Positions 55,357-64,000 are shown, numbered from the stretch's first letter. The stretch is 64,000 nt of DNA from Brachybacterium subflavum (GCF_009299795.1 NZ_VIGP01000002.1:544898-608897), one strand, 5' to 3'. Notes: generated from the sequence alone by a model not told the origin. Numbers and translations: made by a program.

Positions 55357-57111
55357 TCACAGCTGCGGGATGTTCGACAGCAGCGTCCGGGTGTACTCGT
55401 GGGTGGGGTTCTCGAGCACGGCGTCGACCGTCCCGCGATCGACGATGTGCCCCTTGTTGAGCACCGCGATGTGGTCGGACACGTGCCGAGCGAGCGTGAT
55501 GTTGTGAGTGACGAAGAGGATCGCCAGTCCGCGCTCCTCGCGCAGCGTGTTCAGCAGCGCGATGATCGAGGCCTGGACTGACACGTCGAGCGCGCTGGTC
55601 ACCTCGTCGCACACGAGCACGCTCGGCGCGTTGACGAGGGCCCGGGCGATCGCCGCGCGCTGGCGCTCGCCGCCCGAGAGGTCCCCCGGACGACGCTCGT
55701 AGAAGGAGCGCCCCAGTCGCACCGCGTCGAGCGCCTCCTCGACGACGGCCCGCCGCCCACCGCGCGGCAGCCGACGGCTGAGCTCGAGCGGGACGGTGAG
55801 CGACTGCCCGATCGTACGGCGCGGGTTCAGTGAGGAGAACGGCGACTGGAAGACGTACTGGATGCCCTGTCGGCTCTCGAGGGAGCGGCCGCGGGTCGAG
55901 CGCGCGAGCTTCTCCCCGTGCAGGCTGACGGAGCCCTCGTAGCCGTCGACGAGTCCCGCCACGCATCGGGAGAGGGTGGTCTTGCCCGATCCGGACTCCC
56001 CCAGCAGCATGAGCGACTCCCCCGGCTGCAGGGTCATGTCGATGCCGCTCAGCACGGTGTTCGACCCGAAGCGCATGCTGAGGTCCCTCACCTGCAGCAG
56101 ATCGCCCCCTCGCGCACCGTCCGCCCCGTCGTCCGGCGCCGATGCGCTCTCGCCCGCGGCGGGAGGCGCGTCCCGCCCCGTCTCCGCGTACTCCAACTCC
56201 TCTGCAGTCCCGGCTCGCTGCGCGGCGCGGCCGGGCTCGGGGACCGCTCGGGTGAGCTGCTTTTGCCCCTGCAGATCGGGCACGGCCGCCAGCAGCCGAC
56301 GGGTGTACGGGTGCTCGGCGTCGTGGAGCACCTTGTGGACCGGACCCTCCTCGACGAGCTCGCCGCGCAGCATGACGGCGACGCGGTCCGCGAGCTCGGC
56401 GACGACCGCGAGATCGTGGGTGATGTAGAGGCTCGCGACGTCGTGCCTGCGCGTCATGGCGCGGATGGTGTCGAGGACGTGCGCCTGCGTGGAGACGTCC
56501 AGCCCTGTGGTCGGCTCGTCGAGGACGAGCACGTCGGGCAGCATGGCGAAGGCCATGGCGATGCCGATCCGCTGCTGCTGGCCGCCGGAGAGCTGGTGCG
56601 GCCAGCGCCGCTGGTAGTCCCGCGTCGAGGGCAGCCCGACGTCCTCGAGGGCCTCGCCCACGCGGCCCTCGCGCTCCCGGGGAGAGCCGCCGTAGCCGTG
56701 GACGTCGAGGACCTCGCGGATCTGCTCGCCCACGCGCATCGCGGGGTTGAGCGAGAGGGCGGGATCCTGCGGGATGTAGGCCACGCGGGAGCCGCGCAGC
56801 GAGCGCACCTGGTCGGCGCCCAGATCCTCCATCCGCACCGGCTCGCCCTCGCGCGGGAGCAGCTCGATGCCCCCGCCGGTCCGCTCGACGCCGTCGCGAT
56901 AGTGGCCCAGGCACGCGAGCCCGGCGGTGGTCTTCCCCGATCCGGATTCGCCGACCAGGCCCAGGACCTGCCCGCGCAGCAGCTCGAGGTCGATGCCGTG
57001 GAGGATCTCGTCCCCCGCGACGGCGCTCACCCGCAGTTGGTCGATCCGCAGGACAATCGAGGACGCGCCGTCGACGGCCGGGGTCGAGGCGGTGGACGGT
57101 GCGGTGCTCAT
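55357..57111 (-). CDS. ABC transporter ATPase, two fused domains (DppD-DppF type)
   Basis: 584 residues. Domain 1: Walker A GESGSGKTT, signature LSGGQQQR, Walker B LVLDEPTTGLD. Domain 2: GESGSGKTT, LSGGERQR, LVCDEVTSALD. Each ends with the oligopeptide-type tail (HPYTRRLLAAVPDL; HEYTRTLLSNIPQL). Powers the importer formed with the two permeases and the binding protein. Starts by ATGA overlap with the permease gene. Confidence 0.94.
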   Translation of the reverse strand: MSTAPSTASTPAVDGASSIVLRIDQLRVSAVAGDEILHGIDLELLRGQVLGLVGESGSGKTTAGLACLGHYRDGVERTGGGIELLPREGEPVRMEDLGADQVRSLRGSRVAYIPQDPALSLNPAMRVGEQIREVLDVHGYGGSPREREGRVGEALEDVGLPSTRDYQRRWPHQLSGGQQQRIGIAMAFAMLPDVLVLDEPTTGLDVSTQAHVLDTIRAMTRRHDVASLYITHDLAVVAELADRVAVMLRGELVEEGPVHKVLHDAEHPYTRRLLAAVPDLQGQKQLTRAVPEPGRAAQRAGTAEELEYAETGRDAPPAAGESASAPDDGADGARGGDLLQVRDLSMRFGSNTVLSGIDMTLQPGESLMLLGESGSGKTTLSRCVAGLVDGYEGSVSLHGEKLARSTRGRSLESRQGIQYVFQSPFSSLNPRRTIGQSLTVPLELSRRLPRGGRRAVVEEALDAVRLGRSFYERRPGDLSGGERQRAAIARALVNAPSVLVCDEVTSALDVSVQASIIALLNTLREERGLAILFVTHNITLARHVSDHIAVLNKGHIVDRGTVDAVLENPTHEYTRTLLSNIPQL

Positions 57112-58052
57112 AGTCCCTCCACGTTCGTCGAGGCCGTCGCCCGCGCGATGGCGTCGGCCAGCAGGTTGGTGCCGATCGTCAGCACGGCGATCGCCAGGAC
57201 CGGGAGCAGGACGCCCCACGGCTGGATGCTGAGCGCGATCCGGTTCTCGTTGATCATCAGTCCCCAGTCGGCGGTGGGCGGCTGCATGCCCAGGCCCAGG
57301 AAGGACAGCGAGGCGATGGCGCCGATCGAGTAGGTCAGCCGCAGCCCGGCCTCGACGCTCAGCGGGCCGGTCACGTTCGGCACGATCTCGCGGAAGATGA
57401 TGCGGCTGCGCGGCATGGCGTACATCTCGGCGGCCCGGATGTAGTCCTCGTTGATGACGTTGAGGGTCGCCGCCCGGGCGACCCTCGCCACGCGCGGTGC
57501 GTGGGTCAGGCCGATGACGGCGATCAGCACCCAGCCGTGGGAGCCGAGGACGACGATCGCGAGCATCGCGAACACGAGCTGCGGGACGGCGAGCAGCACG
57601 TCGTTGCAGCGCATGAGGATCGCGTCGAGGACCCCGCCCGCGTAGGCGGCGAGCATCCCGAACGCGGCGCCCACGATCAGGCCGATGGCCGTGGCGGCGA
57701 CGGCGTAGACGACCAGCAGGGTGCCGCCGGCGAGGAACCGGGAGGCGACTGAGCGGCCCAGCTCGTCGGTCCCGAACAGGCCCCAGGACTGGAAGGGGCG
57801 GGCGGCGAACTCCGTCGGCCCGTGCCCGGTCAGCACGGGGGCGAGCGGAGGACCGGCGAAGGCCAGCACCAGGATCACCGCGGTGAGGACGATGCCGATC
57901 CGGCCCTCGGACTGCGCCCAGACGCGGTGCAGGATGGGGACGGGGCGGGAGGCCGACTCCTTGACGTCCCCCGCCTCTTCGCCCGGCACGTCGGACCGGG
58001 CGGGTCCGCCGGGGCCGCCCCCGGTGAGCGCGGCAGCAGCGGAATCGCTCAT
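57108..58052 (-). CDS. ABC transporter permease (DppC type)
   Basis: 314 residues, six helices. GRIGIVLTAVILVLAFAGPPLAP, then the target-inserting loop EDYIRAAEMYAMPRSRIIFREIVPN (EAA motif) and SFLGLGMQPPTADWGLMI. A Gly/Pro-rich cytoplasmic N-terminus of about 40 residues. ATGA overlaps at both ends. Confidence 0.93.
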   Translation of the reverse strand: MSDSAAAALTGGGPGGPARSDVPGEEAGDVKESASRPVPILHRVWAQSEGRIGIVLTAVILVLAFAGPPLAPVLTGHGPTEFAARPFQSWGLFGTDELGRSVASRFLAGGTLLVVYAVAATAIGLIVGAAFGMLAAYAGGVLDAILMRCNDVLLAVPQLVFAMLAIVVLGSHGWVLIAVIGLTHAPRVARVARAATLNVINEDYIRAAEMYAMPRSRIIFREIVPNVTGPLSVEAGLRLTYSIGAIASLSFLGLGMQPPTADWGLMINENRIALSIQPWGVLLPVLAIAVLTIGTNLLADAIARATASTNVEGL

Positions 58053-58999
58053 GACTGGCTCCTCAGCTTCGGATTGGACAGGATCCCGACGACGTCGGCG
58101 AGCAGGTTCACCACGACGTACACGGCCGCCACGATCATCGAGACCGCCTGGACGACCTGGACGTCGCGGAAGTTGACGGCGTCGATGAGTGCCTGGCCCA
58201 TGCCGGGATAGCGGAACAGGAACTCGGCGACCACGACGCCGCCCGCCAGCCAGGCCAGCTGGATCGCGATCACCTGGGCGACGGGGCCGACCGCGTGCGG
58301 CAGCGCATGGCGCAGGATCACGCGACGTTCGGGCACGCCCTTGAGACGTGCCATCTCGACGTACCCGGAGTCGAGGACGTCGAGCATCGTCGCGCGCATC
58401 ATGCGGGCGATGTACGGCGCGACCACCAGGGCAAGGGTGATGGTCGGCAGGATCATCTGCGAGGGCAGTCGCCAGGGCGCGACCCCGGGCGGGGCCATCG
58501 TCACCGCCGGCAGGACCTGGAAGACCGAGGTGGCAAGGAGCGTGACCAGCGCGATGCCGATCACGAACTCGGGCAGCGCGGCGAGCGCGAGGCTCACCCA
58601 GGTCACGGCGCTGTCACGGCGGGTGCCGTGGTGCAGCGCGGAGTAGATCCCGAAGCCGATGCCGAGCGGCACGGAGACGATCGCGGCCAGGCACATGAGC
58701 ACGAGGCTCGAGACCAGGCGCTGCGAGAGCAGCGCGCTCACGGGGCCGCCCGAGGACGTCGAGTACCCGAAGTCGCCGACGAACAGCCCTCCGAGCCAGT
58801 AGAAGTATCGGACGATCGCGGGCTTGTCGAGGTCCATCTCGGCGTTGAGCGCGGCGATCCGCTCGGGCGTCGCCTGCTGGCCGAGGATGGCGCGGGCCGG
58901 ATCGCCCGGCAGCAGCAGGGTCGCGCAGAAGATCACGACGGAGACGGCGAGCAGGATCGCGACCGACAGGACGAGCCTGCGCAGGATGAGTCGACGCAT
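58049..58999 (-). CDS. ABC transporter permease (DppB type)
   Basis: 316 residues. RLILRRLVLSVAILLAVSVVIFCATLLLPGDPA is the standard DppB start; EAA loop as DSGYVEMARLKGVPERRVILRHALPHA; end LLADVVGILSNPKLR. Partner of the DppC-type permease. Shares one base with the stop of the binding-protein gene. Confidence 0.94.
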   Translation of the reverse strand: MRRLILRRLVLSVAILLAVSVVIFCATLLLPGDPARAILGQQATPERIAALNAEMDLDKPAIVRYFYWLGGLFVGDFGYSTSSGGPVSALLSQRLVSSLVLMCLAAIVSVPLGIGFGIYSALHHGTRRDSAVTWVSLALAALPEFVIGIALVTLLATSVFQVLPAVTMAPPGVAPWRLPSQMILPTITLALVVAPYIARMMRATMLDVLDSGYVEMARLKGVPERRVILRHALPHAVGPVAQVIAIQLAWLAGGVVVAEFLFRYPGMGQALIDAVNFRDVQVVQAVSMIVAAVYVVVNLLADVVGILSNPKLRSQS

Positions 59000-60582
59000 C
59001 AGGACACCTCCCCCAGCCACACGCGGCGGAAGGTGTACCCGGACAGGGGCAACCCCGTCGCGTTCTCCACGAGACCGACGACGTACCCCTGGTAGGCGTC
59101 GACCTGGTTGCCGAATCCCCAGATGATGTATCCGCCCTCCTCGAAGAGCTGCCTCTGCGCCTCGCGGATGAGGCTCCCGCGGGTCTTCTCGTCGAGCTCG
59201 GCGCGGATGGCGTCGATCCGCTTCGCGAACTCCTCGTCGATGAAGTGGGTCTCGTTGAACGGCGAGCCCTCGAGCACGCAGGAGACCGCCTGCGAGGTGA
59301 AGTTGCGCGTGTACCAGAAGCTCTGCGCGAAGTCCCACTGCAGGTAGTCCTCGCCGAAGAACGTGGTGGTGTCCACGCGGCGGATGCTGATCCTGATCCC
59401 GGCGTCCTTCGCCTGCTCGGCGAACACCTGCGCGGCCTCGACCGCGCCCGACTGGATCGGGGCGGTGACGAGCTCGACGTCGATGCCGTCGGGATGCCCC
59501 GCCTCGGCGAGCAGCCGCTTCGCCTCGGCGACGTCCTGCTCCCGCTGCGGGAAGTCCTTCGGGTAGTCCGGGTCCAGCGGCGCGAACATGTCGTTGCCGG
59601 CCCGGCCGTAGCCGGAGAAGACCTGCTCGATCATCTGCGGGCGGTCGACGGCCAGGCGCATGGCCTGTCGCACGCGGACGTCGTCGAAGGGCTTCACGTC
59701 CACGCGCATGGTGAAGGGCAGCCACATGCCGGTCTCGGAGTTGAGGATCTTCATCCGCTCGTCGGACCCGAGGACATCCACGAGCGCGAGCGGGATCTGG
59801 CCGATGCAGTCCACCTGGCTGGACAGCAGTGCGTTGACCATCGCGTCGGTGTCGTTGAAGTTCAGCAGCTGCACCTGGTCGAGGTAGGGCGCGCCGTCCC
59901 AGTACTCGGTGTTGGCCTTCAGCACCGTGGACTGCCCGGGATCGAAGGACGCGAGGGAGAACGGACCGGTGCCGATCGGCGCCTCCGGGTCGTATCCGCG
60001 CGGGACGATGCCCTGGGAGTACTGGCCGATGATGTCGTCCAGCGCGCTGTCGGGCTCGTGGAGGTGGAACTCGACGGTGTGGTCGTCGACCGCGACGATC
60101 TTGTCCAGGGCGGCCAGGCCCGCGGCGCCCGACTTCGGGTCGTCGGGGTCGATGATCCGCTCGAAGGTGAACACCACGTCGTCCGCCGTCAGCGGGGAGC
60201 CGTCGTGGAAGGTCACGTGCCGGCGCAGCTTCGCGGTCCAGATGGTCGCCTCAGCGTTCGGCTCGAAGGACTCGGCGAGCCGGTGCTCGAGCTGGTAGTC
60301 ATCGCCGCGCAGCAGCAGCGGATCGTACAGGTTGATGACGCGGGCGGAGTCGCCGGAGTTCACGGGCGTGTGCGCGTCGACGCTGTCGGCCGACGAGCCG
60401 CCGACCAGTCCGACCCGCAGGGTTCCGCCGCGGCGCGGCTCGCCGTCCACGTCGACCTCGGGGGCCGCCGCGCGGCCGCACGCCGAGAGCAGACCCAAGG
60501 ATCCGATCCCTGCGGCGCCGCCCAGCAGCGTCCTGCGGCTGGGTCCCGCCGGGACCTTGCCCGCCATTCTGCGCCCGCTCAT
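58999..60582 (-). CDS. ABC substrate-binding lipoprotein (family 5)
   Basis: 527 residues. The leader carries twin arginines and a lipobox (SRRTLLGGAAGIGSLGLLSACG), so Tat export and lipidation are likely. Family SBP_bac_5: RGGTLRVGLVGGSS, TWTAKLR-like IWTAKLRRHVTFHDGSPLTADDVVFTFERI, GTGPFSLASFDPG. ATG at 60582 follows GGAGAGG. Family 5 proteins bind peptides, opines and quaternary ammonium-type cations; carnitine or a derivative is inferred from the operon. Confidence 0.92.
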   Translation of the reverse strand: MSGRRMAGKVPAGPSRRTLLGGAAGIGSLGLLSACGRAAAPEVDVDGEPRRGGTLRVGLVGGSSADSVDAHTPVNSGDSARVINLYDPLLLRGDDYQLEHRLAESFEPNAEATIWTAKLRRHVTFHDGSPLTADDVVFTFERIIDPDDPKSGAAGLAALDKIVAVDDHTVEFHLHEPDSALDDIIGQYSQGIVPRGYDPEAPIGTGPFSLASFDPGQSTVLKANTEYWDGAPYLDQVQLLNFNDTDAMVNALLSSQVDCIGQIPLALVDVLGSDERMKILNSETGMWLPFTMRVDVKPFDDVRVRQAMRLAVDRPQMIEQVFSGYGRAGNDMFAPLDPDYPKDFPQREQDVAEAKRLLAEAGHPDGIDVELVTAPIQSGAVEAAQVFAEQAKDAGIRISIRRVDTTTFFGEDYLQWDFAQSFWYTRNFTSQAVSCVLEGSPFNETHFIDEEFAKRIDAIRAELDEKTRGSLIREAQRQLFEEGGYIIWGFGNQVDAYQGYVVGLVENATGLPLSGYTFRRVWLGEVS

Positions 60583-60626
60583 CGCTTCCTCTCCGTCACG
60601 GTGTCTCCTCCTCGTGCGTCGATCTG

Positions 60627-60672
60627 GTCCGATGTCCTGCCCGGGTCCGATGTCTCGCCCGCCGCTGATGTC
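60627..60672. repeat. short tandem repeat upstream of the binding-protein gene
   Basis: GTCCGATGTC occurs at 60627-60636 and 60645-60654, with a degenerate third copy GCTGATGTC at 60664-60672, all on an 18-base period. It fills the gap between the thioesterase and binding-protein genes on the minus strand. Could be an operator array or a neutral duplication. Confidence 0.5.
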
Positions 60673-60683
60673 TCCCCTGGCAC

Positions 60684-61124
60684 TCAGACGCCCACCGACC
60701 GTCCCGCCCACGCGGGAGCTCCGGCGAGCGCCGCCTGCGCGGCGGCACGAGTCGCGGCGGGCAGGGCCGAGGCGCGCCCCGTCCCCCGGTCGACATGGAT
60801 GCCGAGCAGCTCCTCGGTGGCGACCGGCTCGCCGTCGACGGACATCTCGTGGACCAGCTGCACCTTCTTCTCCGCGATGGCGATCACGTCGCTGCGCACC
60901 TCGAGCCGGGCGTCCGGCCCGACCTCCCGGAGGTAGCGCACATGCGCCTCGACGGTGAACAGCGAGCAGCCCGTGCTCTCGCGGTACTCGGGCCCGAGGC
61001 CGAGGGCTGCCATCGCCTCGTCGGTCGCGTAGCCGAACACGAGGACGTAGTACGCCTCGGAGAGGTGGCCGTTGTAGTCGATCCACTCGGGCAGGACGGG
61101 CGTCGCGAACGTCGTGAGGCTCAT
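60684..61124 (-). CDS. hotdog thioesterase, probable betainyl-CoA thioesterase
   Basis: 146 residues. 4HBT-type start PEWIDYNGHLSEAYYVLVFGYATDE with the active-site Asp in WIDYNGH; ends LLGIHVDRGTGRASALP. Start overlaps the carnitine dehydrogenase stop (ATGA). In rhizobia the equivalent thioesterase domain is fused to carnitine dehydrogenase; here it is the adjoining gene. It should release glycine betaine from betainyl-CoA. Confidence 0.85.
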   Translation of the reverse strand: MSLTTFATPVLPEWIDYNGHLSEAYYVLVFGYATDEAMAALGLGPEYRESTGCSLFTVEAHVRYLREVGPDARLEVRSDVIAIAEKKVQLVHEMSVDGEPVATEELLGIHVDRGTGRASALPAATRAAAQAALAGAPAWAGRSVGV

Positions 61125-62185
61125 GCTCTCGCCGCCGTGCCGCCTGCCCTCTCGCCGGTGCTCGCGCCCGCATCTCCGGTGCTCGCCCCCGTGCCGCCGG
61201 TCGTCGGCCTCTCGGCGGCGCCGGGGAGGGAGGCGCGCAGCTCCTGGGAGAGCCGGCGGATCGCGATGATCGAGGCGTCGCGGGCGGCGACGAGCTCGGT
61301 GAAGCTGCGTCCGGCGATCTCGTCCTCGCAGCCGTCGATGACCTTCTGGCGCAGGGCGTCGGTGAGCTCCGGGGCGGTCAGGCGGGTCCACGGCGCGAGC
61401 AGCGAGGGTCCGAAGTGGTCGAGCATGTGCGCCATGCCGCCCTCGCCGCCGGCCAGGGCGAAGGTGAGCATCGGGCCCTGCAGCGGCCAGCGCAGGCCGG
61501 GGCCGTCGGTGATCGAGCGGTCGATCTGGTCGACGGTCGCCTCGCCCGCGTCCACCATGTGCAGCGCCTCGCGCCAGAGCGCCTCCTGCAGCCGGTTGGC
61601 GATGAAGCCGGGCACCTCGCGGTCCATGCGGATCACGGACTTGCCGATCCGCTCGTAGAAGTCGGCGGCCCAGTCGACGGCGGCCGCGTCGGTCGCCTCA
61701 CCGCCGACGACCTCGACGAGCGGGATCAGGTACGGCGGGTTGAAGGGGTGGCCGACGACGAGCCGGTCGGCGAGGCCCGCCTGCGAGGCCGTCGTGGCCA
61801 TCTCGGTCATCGAGTACCCGGAGGTCGAGGACGCGATGACGACGTCCTGCGGGGCGGCGGCCGCGACCGATGCCAGCAGGTCCTGCTTCATGGCGAGGTC
61901 CTCGGGGGCGGACTCCTGGACGAAGCCGACGCCCTCGAGCGCCTCGGTGAGGTCGCTGTGCACGCTCCAGGCGGAGGGGTCCGCCCCCTCGGCGAGCCCG
62001 AGCTCGGTCAGGGCGGGCCAGGCGGCGTCGATCAGCCGCTCGAGCTTCTCCCCGGCCGTGGGGCTGGGGTCCCAGACGCGTACGCGCAGTCCGTGGGCGA
62101 GGAAGTAGGCGGCCCATCCGCCGCCGATCGTTCCGGCTCCGACGCATCCGACGGTGTCGATGGTTCCGGGCTCGCGCAGGGGCAT
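61121..62185 (-). CDS. L-carnitine dehydrogenase
   Basis: 354 residues. NAD-binding GCVGAGTIGGGWAAYFLAHGL, SSTSGYSMTEMA, and VGHPFNPPYLIPLVEVVGG of the 3-hydroxyacyl-CoA dehydrogenase fold. RWPLQGPMLTFALAGGEGGMAHML is the pattern that marks carnitine dehydrogenases. Oxidises L-carnitine to 3-dehydrocarnitine. The final ~35 residues are a Gly/Thr/Ala-rich tail with GASTG repeats, dispensable for the fold. ATG at 62185 follows AGAGGAG. Confidence 0.9.
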   Translation of the reverse strand: MPLREPGTIDTVGCVGAGTIGGGWAAYFLAHGLRVRVWDPSPTAGEKLERLIDAAWPALTELGLAEGADPSAWSVHSDLTEALEGVGFVQESAPEDLAMKQDLLASVAAAAPQDVVIASSTSGYSMTEMATTASQAGLADRLVVGHPFNPPYLIPLVEVVGGEATDAAAVDWAADFYERIGKSVIRMDREVPGFIANRLQEALWREALHMVDAGEATVDQIDRSITDGPGLRWPLQGPMLTFALAGGEGGMAHMLDHFGPSLLAPWTRLTAPELTDALRQKVIDGCEDEIAGRSFTELVAARDASIIAIRRLSQELRASLPGAAERPTTGGTGASTGDAGASTGERAGGTAARA

Positions 62186-62246
62186 GGTGTGGTGGTCTCC
62201 TCTTTCCGGGGGTGGTGCTGCTGTGTGTGGTGGTGTGGGACGGGCG

Positions 62247-63131
62247 TCAGTGGGCGGCGAGCCCGAGGATGTCGCGCGCCTCGTTCGGTGAGGCGACGCG
62301 AGCGCCCATGCCCTCGATGAGGGTGCGCGCGCGCTCGACCAGTTGGGCGTTGGTGGCCTTCACGCCCTTGGACAGGTAGAGGTTGTCCTCGAGCCCGACG
62401 CGCACGTGCCCTCCGGCGAGGACGGACTGCGCAACCCACGGGAGCTGATGGCGGCCGATGCCGAAGGACGTGAACTGCGCCGTGGCCGGGAGCATGTCCA
62501 CCATGGCGGTGAGCAGTCCGGTGCTCACAGGCGCGCCGTAGGGGATGCCCATGCACAGCTGGTACATCGGCGGATCGTCCAGCAGCCCCTCCTCATACAT
62601 GACGTTGGCGAACCAGAGGTTGCCGGTGTCGAAGATCTCGAGCTCTGGCTTCACGCCGAGCTCACGGATCCGCGCCGCGCCCTCGCGCATCATGTCGGGG
62701 GTCGAGACGTAGATGTTCGAGCCCTCGCCGAAATTCAGGGTGCCGCAGTCCAGGGTGCAGATCTCCGGGCGCAGCGCCTCGACGTGGGCGAGGCGCTCCG
62801 CCTGCGGGACCAGGTCGGTGCCGTCGAGGTGGCGGGTGGGGTCCTTCGGATCGATGACGAGGTCGCCGCCCATCCCCGCGGTCATGTTGATGACCGGGTC
62901 GACATCGGACTCGCGCACGAGGCGCGCGACCTCGGCGTAGAAGGCGGTCTCGCGCGAGCCCTGACGGGTGCGGGGGTCCCGCACGTGGATGTGGATCACG
63001 GAGGCACCGGCGCGAGCGGCGGCGATCCCGGACTCCGCGATCTCCTGAGCGGTGACCGGGACGTGCTCGCTCTTGCCCGCCGTGTCACCGGCTCCGGTGA
63101 GCGCGCAGGTGAGGATGACGTGACGGTTCAT
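62247..63131 (-). CDS. BKACE (DUF849) enzyme, probable dehydrocarnitine cleavage
   Basis: 294 residues. [28 protein letters not shown], then Zn-binding VIHIHVRDP (His47, His49), [22 protein letters not shown], and [18 protein letters not shown] with the conserved Glu-Asp. This beta-keto acid cleavage family uses acetyl-CoA; the dehydrocarnitine subgroup gives betainyl-CoA plus acetoacetate. Neighbouring carnitine dehydrogenase and thioesterase support that choice. Confidence 0.9.
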   Translation of the reverse strand: MNRHVILTCALTGAGDTAGKSEHVPVTAQEIAESGIAAARAGASVIHIHVRDPRTRQGSRETAFYAEVARLVRESDVDPVINMTAGMGGDLVIDPKDPTRHLDGTDLVPQAERLAHVEALRPEICTLDCGTLNFGEGSNIYVSTPDMMREGAARIRELGVKPELEIFDTGNLWFANVMYEEGLLDDPPMYQLCMGIPYGAPVSTGLLTAMVDMLPATAQFTSFGIGRHQLPWVAQSVLAGGHVRVGLEDNLYLSKGVKATNAQLVERARTLIEGMGARVASPNEARDILGLAAH

Positions 63132-63151
63132 GGGGATGTCCTCGGCTTCGT

Positions 63152-63213
63152 GTCGTGCTGCTCTGGTCAGGGTCGTGCTGCTGGGGTCTTGCGGTCCTGC
63201 CGCGCGCGGCAGG
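63152..63213. promoter_or_regulatory. direct repeats and palindrome before the BKACE operon
   Basis: AGCAGCACGAC (minus strand) occurs at 63152-63162 and 63172-63182, exactly 20 bases apart and 21-51 bases upstream of the BKACE start. CCTGCCGCGCGCGGCAGG (63196-63213) is a perfect 18-base palindrome. The first pair suits an activator or repressor bound on one DNA face; the palindrome may be a TetR operator or the tetR terminator. Confidence 0.5.
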
Positions 63214-63294
63214 GGGTGATCGTCGGGTCCGCCGCCGGTCCTGGCGATGCGGAGGGCAAGCGGGTGCACGGACCCGCCAGGGGAAGGCGTCAGG

Positions 63295-63975
63295 TCAGGG
63301 GTGGGCGGCGAGCTCGGCGTCGATGTGAGCATCGACCATGGCGAGCATCTGCTCCGGGCCGAGCAGCCCGGTGAGCACGCGGATCCCGAGCCCGTCGAAG
63401 AGCGCAGTCAGCCGCAGCACGGCGCCCTCGAGGGGCTGCTCGCGGAGGTCGCCCGAAGCGATCCCCTCCGCGACGATGTCCCGCACCGTGCTCTCCCAGC
63501 GGCCGTAGCTCTCGGCGTGGTGCGCCCGGGTCGACTCGCTGTGCGCGGAGATCGCCCAGGTCTGCGCCCAGATCGACCACTCCTCGCGGACGAGCGGCTG
63601 CTGCGGCAGCTGGATCCGCACGAGCGCGCGGAGCCGGTCGAGCGGCGGCTGGGCGGACTCAAGACCCGCGACCTGTCGGTCGTACGCGAGCTTCACGCTG
63701 TACCGCAGGGTCTCCGCGAACAACTCTTCCTTGTCCTCGAAGTGATAGTGGACCGTCGGCGGGGAGACGCCGGCGGCCGCCGCGACCTCGGAGATTCGCA
63801 CCTGGGCGAATCCCCGATCGGCGAAGAGCTTCCACGCCTCCTGGACGATGCGCCGGCGCCGCAGACTGCTCGCGGCGGGCGCCTGGGACTCCCAGGCCGG
63901 CAGCGCGCTGCGCGCCGGCGCGGCCGCCGACTCCGCATCCGAGTCCGAGCCGGTGAGCAGCCAGCTGACCGTCAC
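63295..63975 (-). CDS. TetR-family regulator of the carnitine operon
   Basis: 226 residues from a GTG at 63975; the frame stays open to the window edge and there is no ribosome site, so the true start may lie outside. [49 protein letters not shown]. The ligand half with [11 protein letters not shown] and [34 protein letters not shown] resembles BetI-like C-terminal domains. It heads the leftward BKACE-to-esterase operon or controls it from 160 bases away. Confidence 0.8.
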   Translation of the reverse strand: MTVSWLLTGSDSDAESAAAPARSALPAWESQAPAASSLRRRRIVQEAWKLFADRGFAQVRISEVAAAAGVSPPTVHYHFEDKEELFAETLRYSVKLAYDRQVAGLESAQPPLDRLRALVRIQLPQQPLVREEWSIWAQTWAISAHSESTRAHHAESYGRWESTVRDIVAEGIASGDLREQPLEGAVLRLTALFDGLGIRVLTGLLGPEQMLAMVDAHIDAELAAHP

Positions 63976-64000
63976 GCCCGTGATGGTCGCCAGGGCGAAC

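Noticed and set aside
60583-61173. Extension of the substrate-binding protein into the thioesterase gene
   Set aside because: A proper Tat/lipoprotein leader with ribosome site starts at 60582; the upstream frame is antistructural and overlaps the thioesterase.

Overview
The window is about 64 kb of very high G+C DNA with dense, short-spaced gene runs, frequent ATGA/GTGA start-stop overlaps, GTG and TTG starts and some apparently leaderless transcripts. This gene content (aromatic-carotenoid cluster, coproporphyrin-type ferrochelatase, class E sortase, MoxR-DUF58-transglutaminase set) points to an actinobacterium of the Micrococcales, most like Brachybacterium or a relative. The genus is an inference. 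No rRNA, tRNA, CRISPR array or intact mobile element was seen.

Region 1 (1-11.7 kb) is a split isorenieratene-type carotenoid locus. A cytochrome P450 (cut by the left edge) and crtE run leftward; a MarR regulator, two half lycopene cyclases (crtYc, crtYd) and the ring desaturase/methylase crtU run rightward. Converging on them is a second MarR gene followed by one ORF that encodes phytoene synthase and phytoene desaturase as a single chain (CrtB-CrtI fusion). Divergent from this is a ferrochelatase overlapping an NAD(P)-binding DUF2867 protein.

Region 2 (11.6-23.8 kb) is a sulfatase island: formylglycine-generating enzyme with two DUF202 membrane proteins, a GPH-type sugar transporter with two LacI-type operators in front, a LacI regulator, three different formylglycine sulfatases, a PadR regulator and an MFS transporter. 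No glycoside hydrolase or polysaccharide lyase was seen, which suggests uptake and desulfation of small sulfated compounds.

Region 3 (23.8-34.3 kb) holds a MarR regulator divergent from a membrane protein plus an NTF2-like protein, the MoxR/DUF58/transglutaminase operon, a secreted Ser/Asp/Gly-rich protein, and an ECF sigma factor with two Asp23-like proteins. Region 4 (34.5-41.1 kb) is a surface-display module: a choice-of-anchor-G protein with a Asp/Asn-rich repeat and an LAxTG sorting signal, then DUF5819, an HTTM (gamma-carboxylase-like) protein, a lipoprotein, a class E sortase and a small membrane protein. Region 5 (41.6-49 kb) is housekeeping: UDP-glucose dehydrogenase, arginine deiminase, adenosine deaminase with a pentapeptide-repeat protein, and asd-lysC.

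Region 6 (49.3-51.3 kb) is a less G+C-rich patch with a small unknown protein, a GNAT acetyltransferase and a likely IS30 transposase relic. Region 7 (51.3-64 kb) reads as a carnitine (or acylcarnitine) to glycine betaine pathway: PucR regulator, 3-oxoacid CoA-transferase subunits, a thiolase pseudogene missing both ends of its core, and, on the opposite strand, TetR regulator, dehydrocarnitine-cleaving BKACE, carnitine dehydrogenase, betainyl-CoA-type thioesterase, a complete peptide/opine-type ABC importer and an HSL-type esterase. The CoA-transferase would recover the acetoacetate made by the BKACE step, but the local thiolase that should finish the job is broken.
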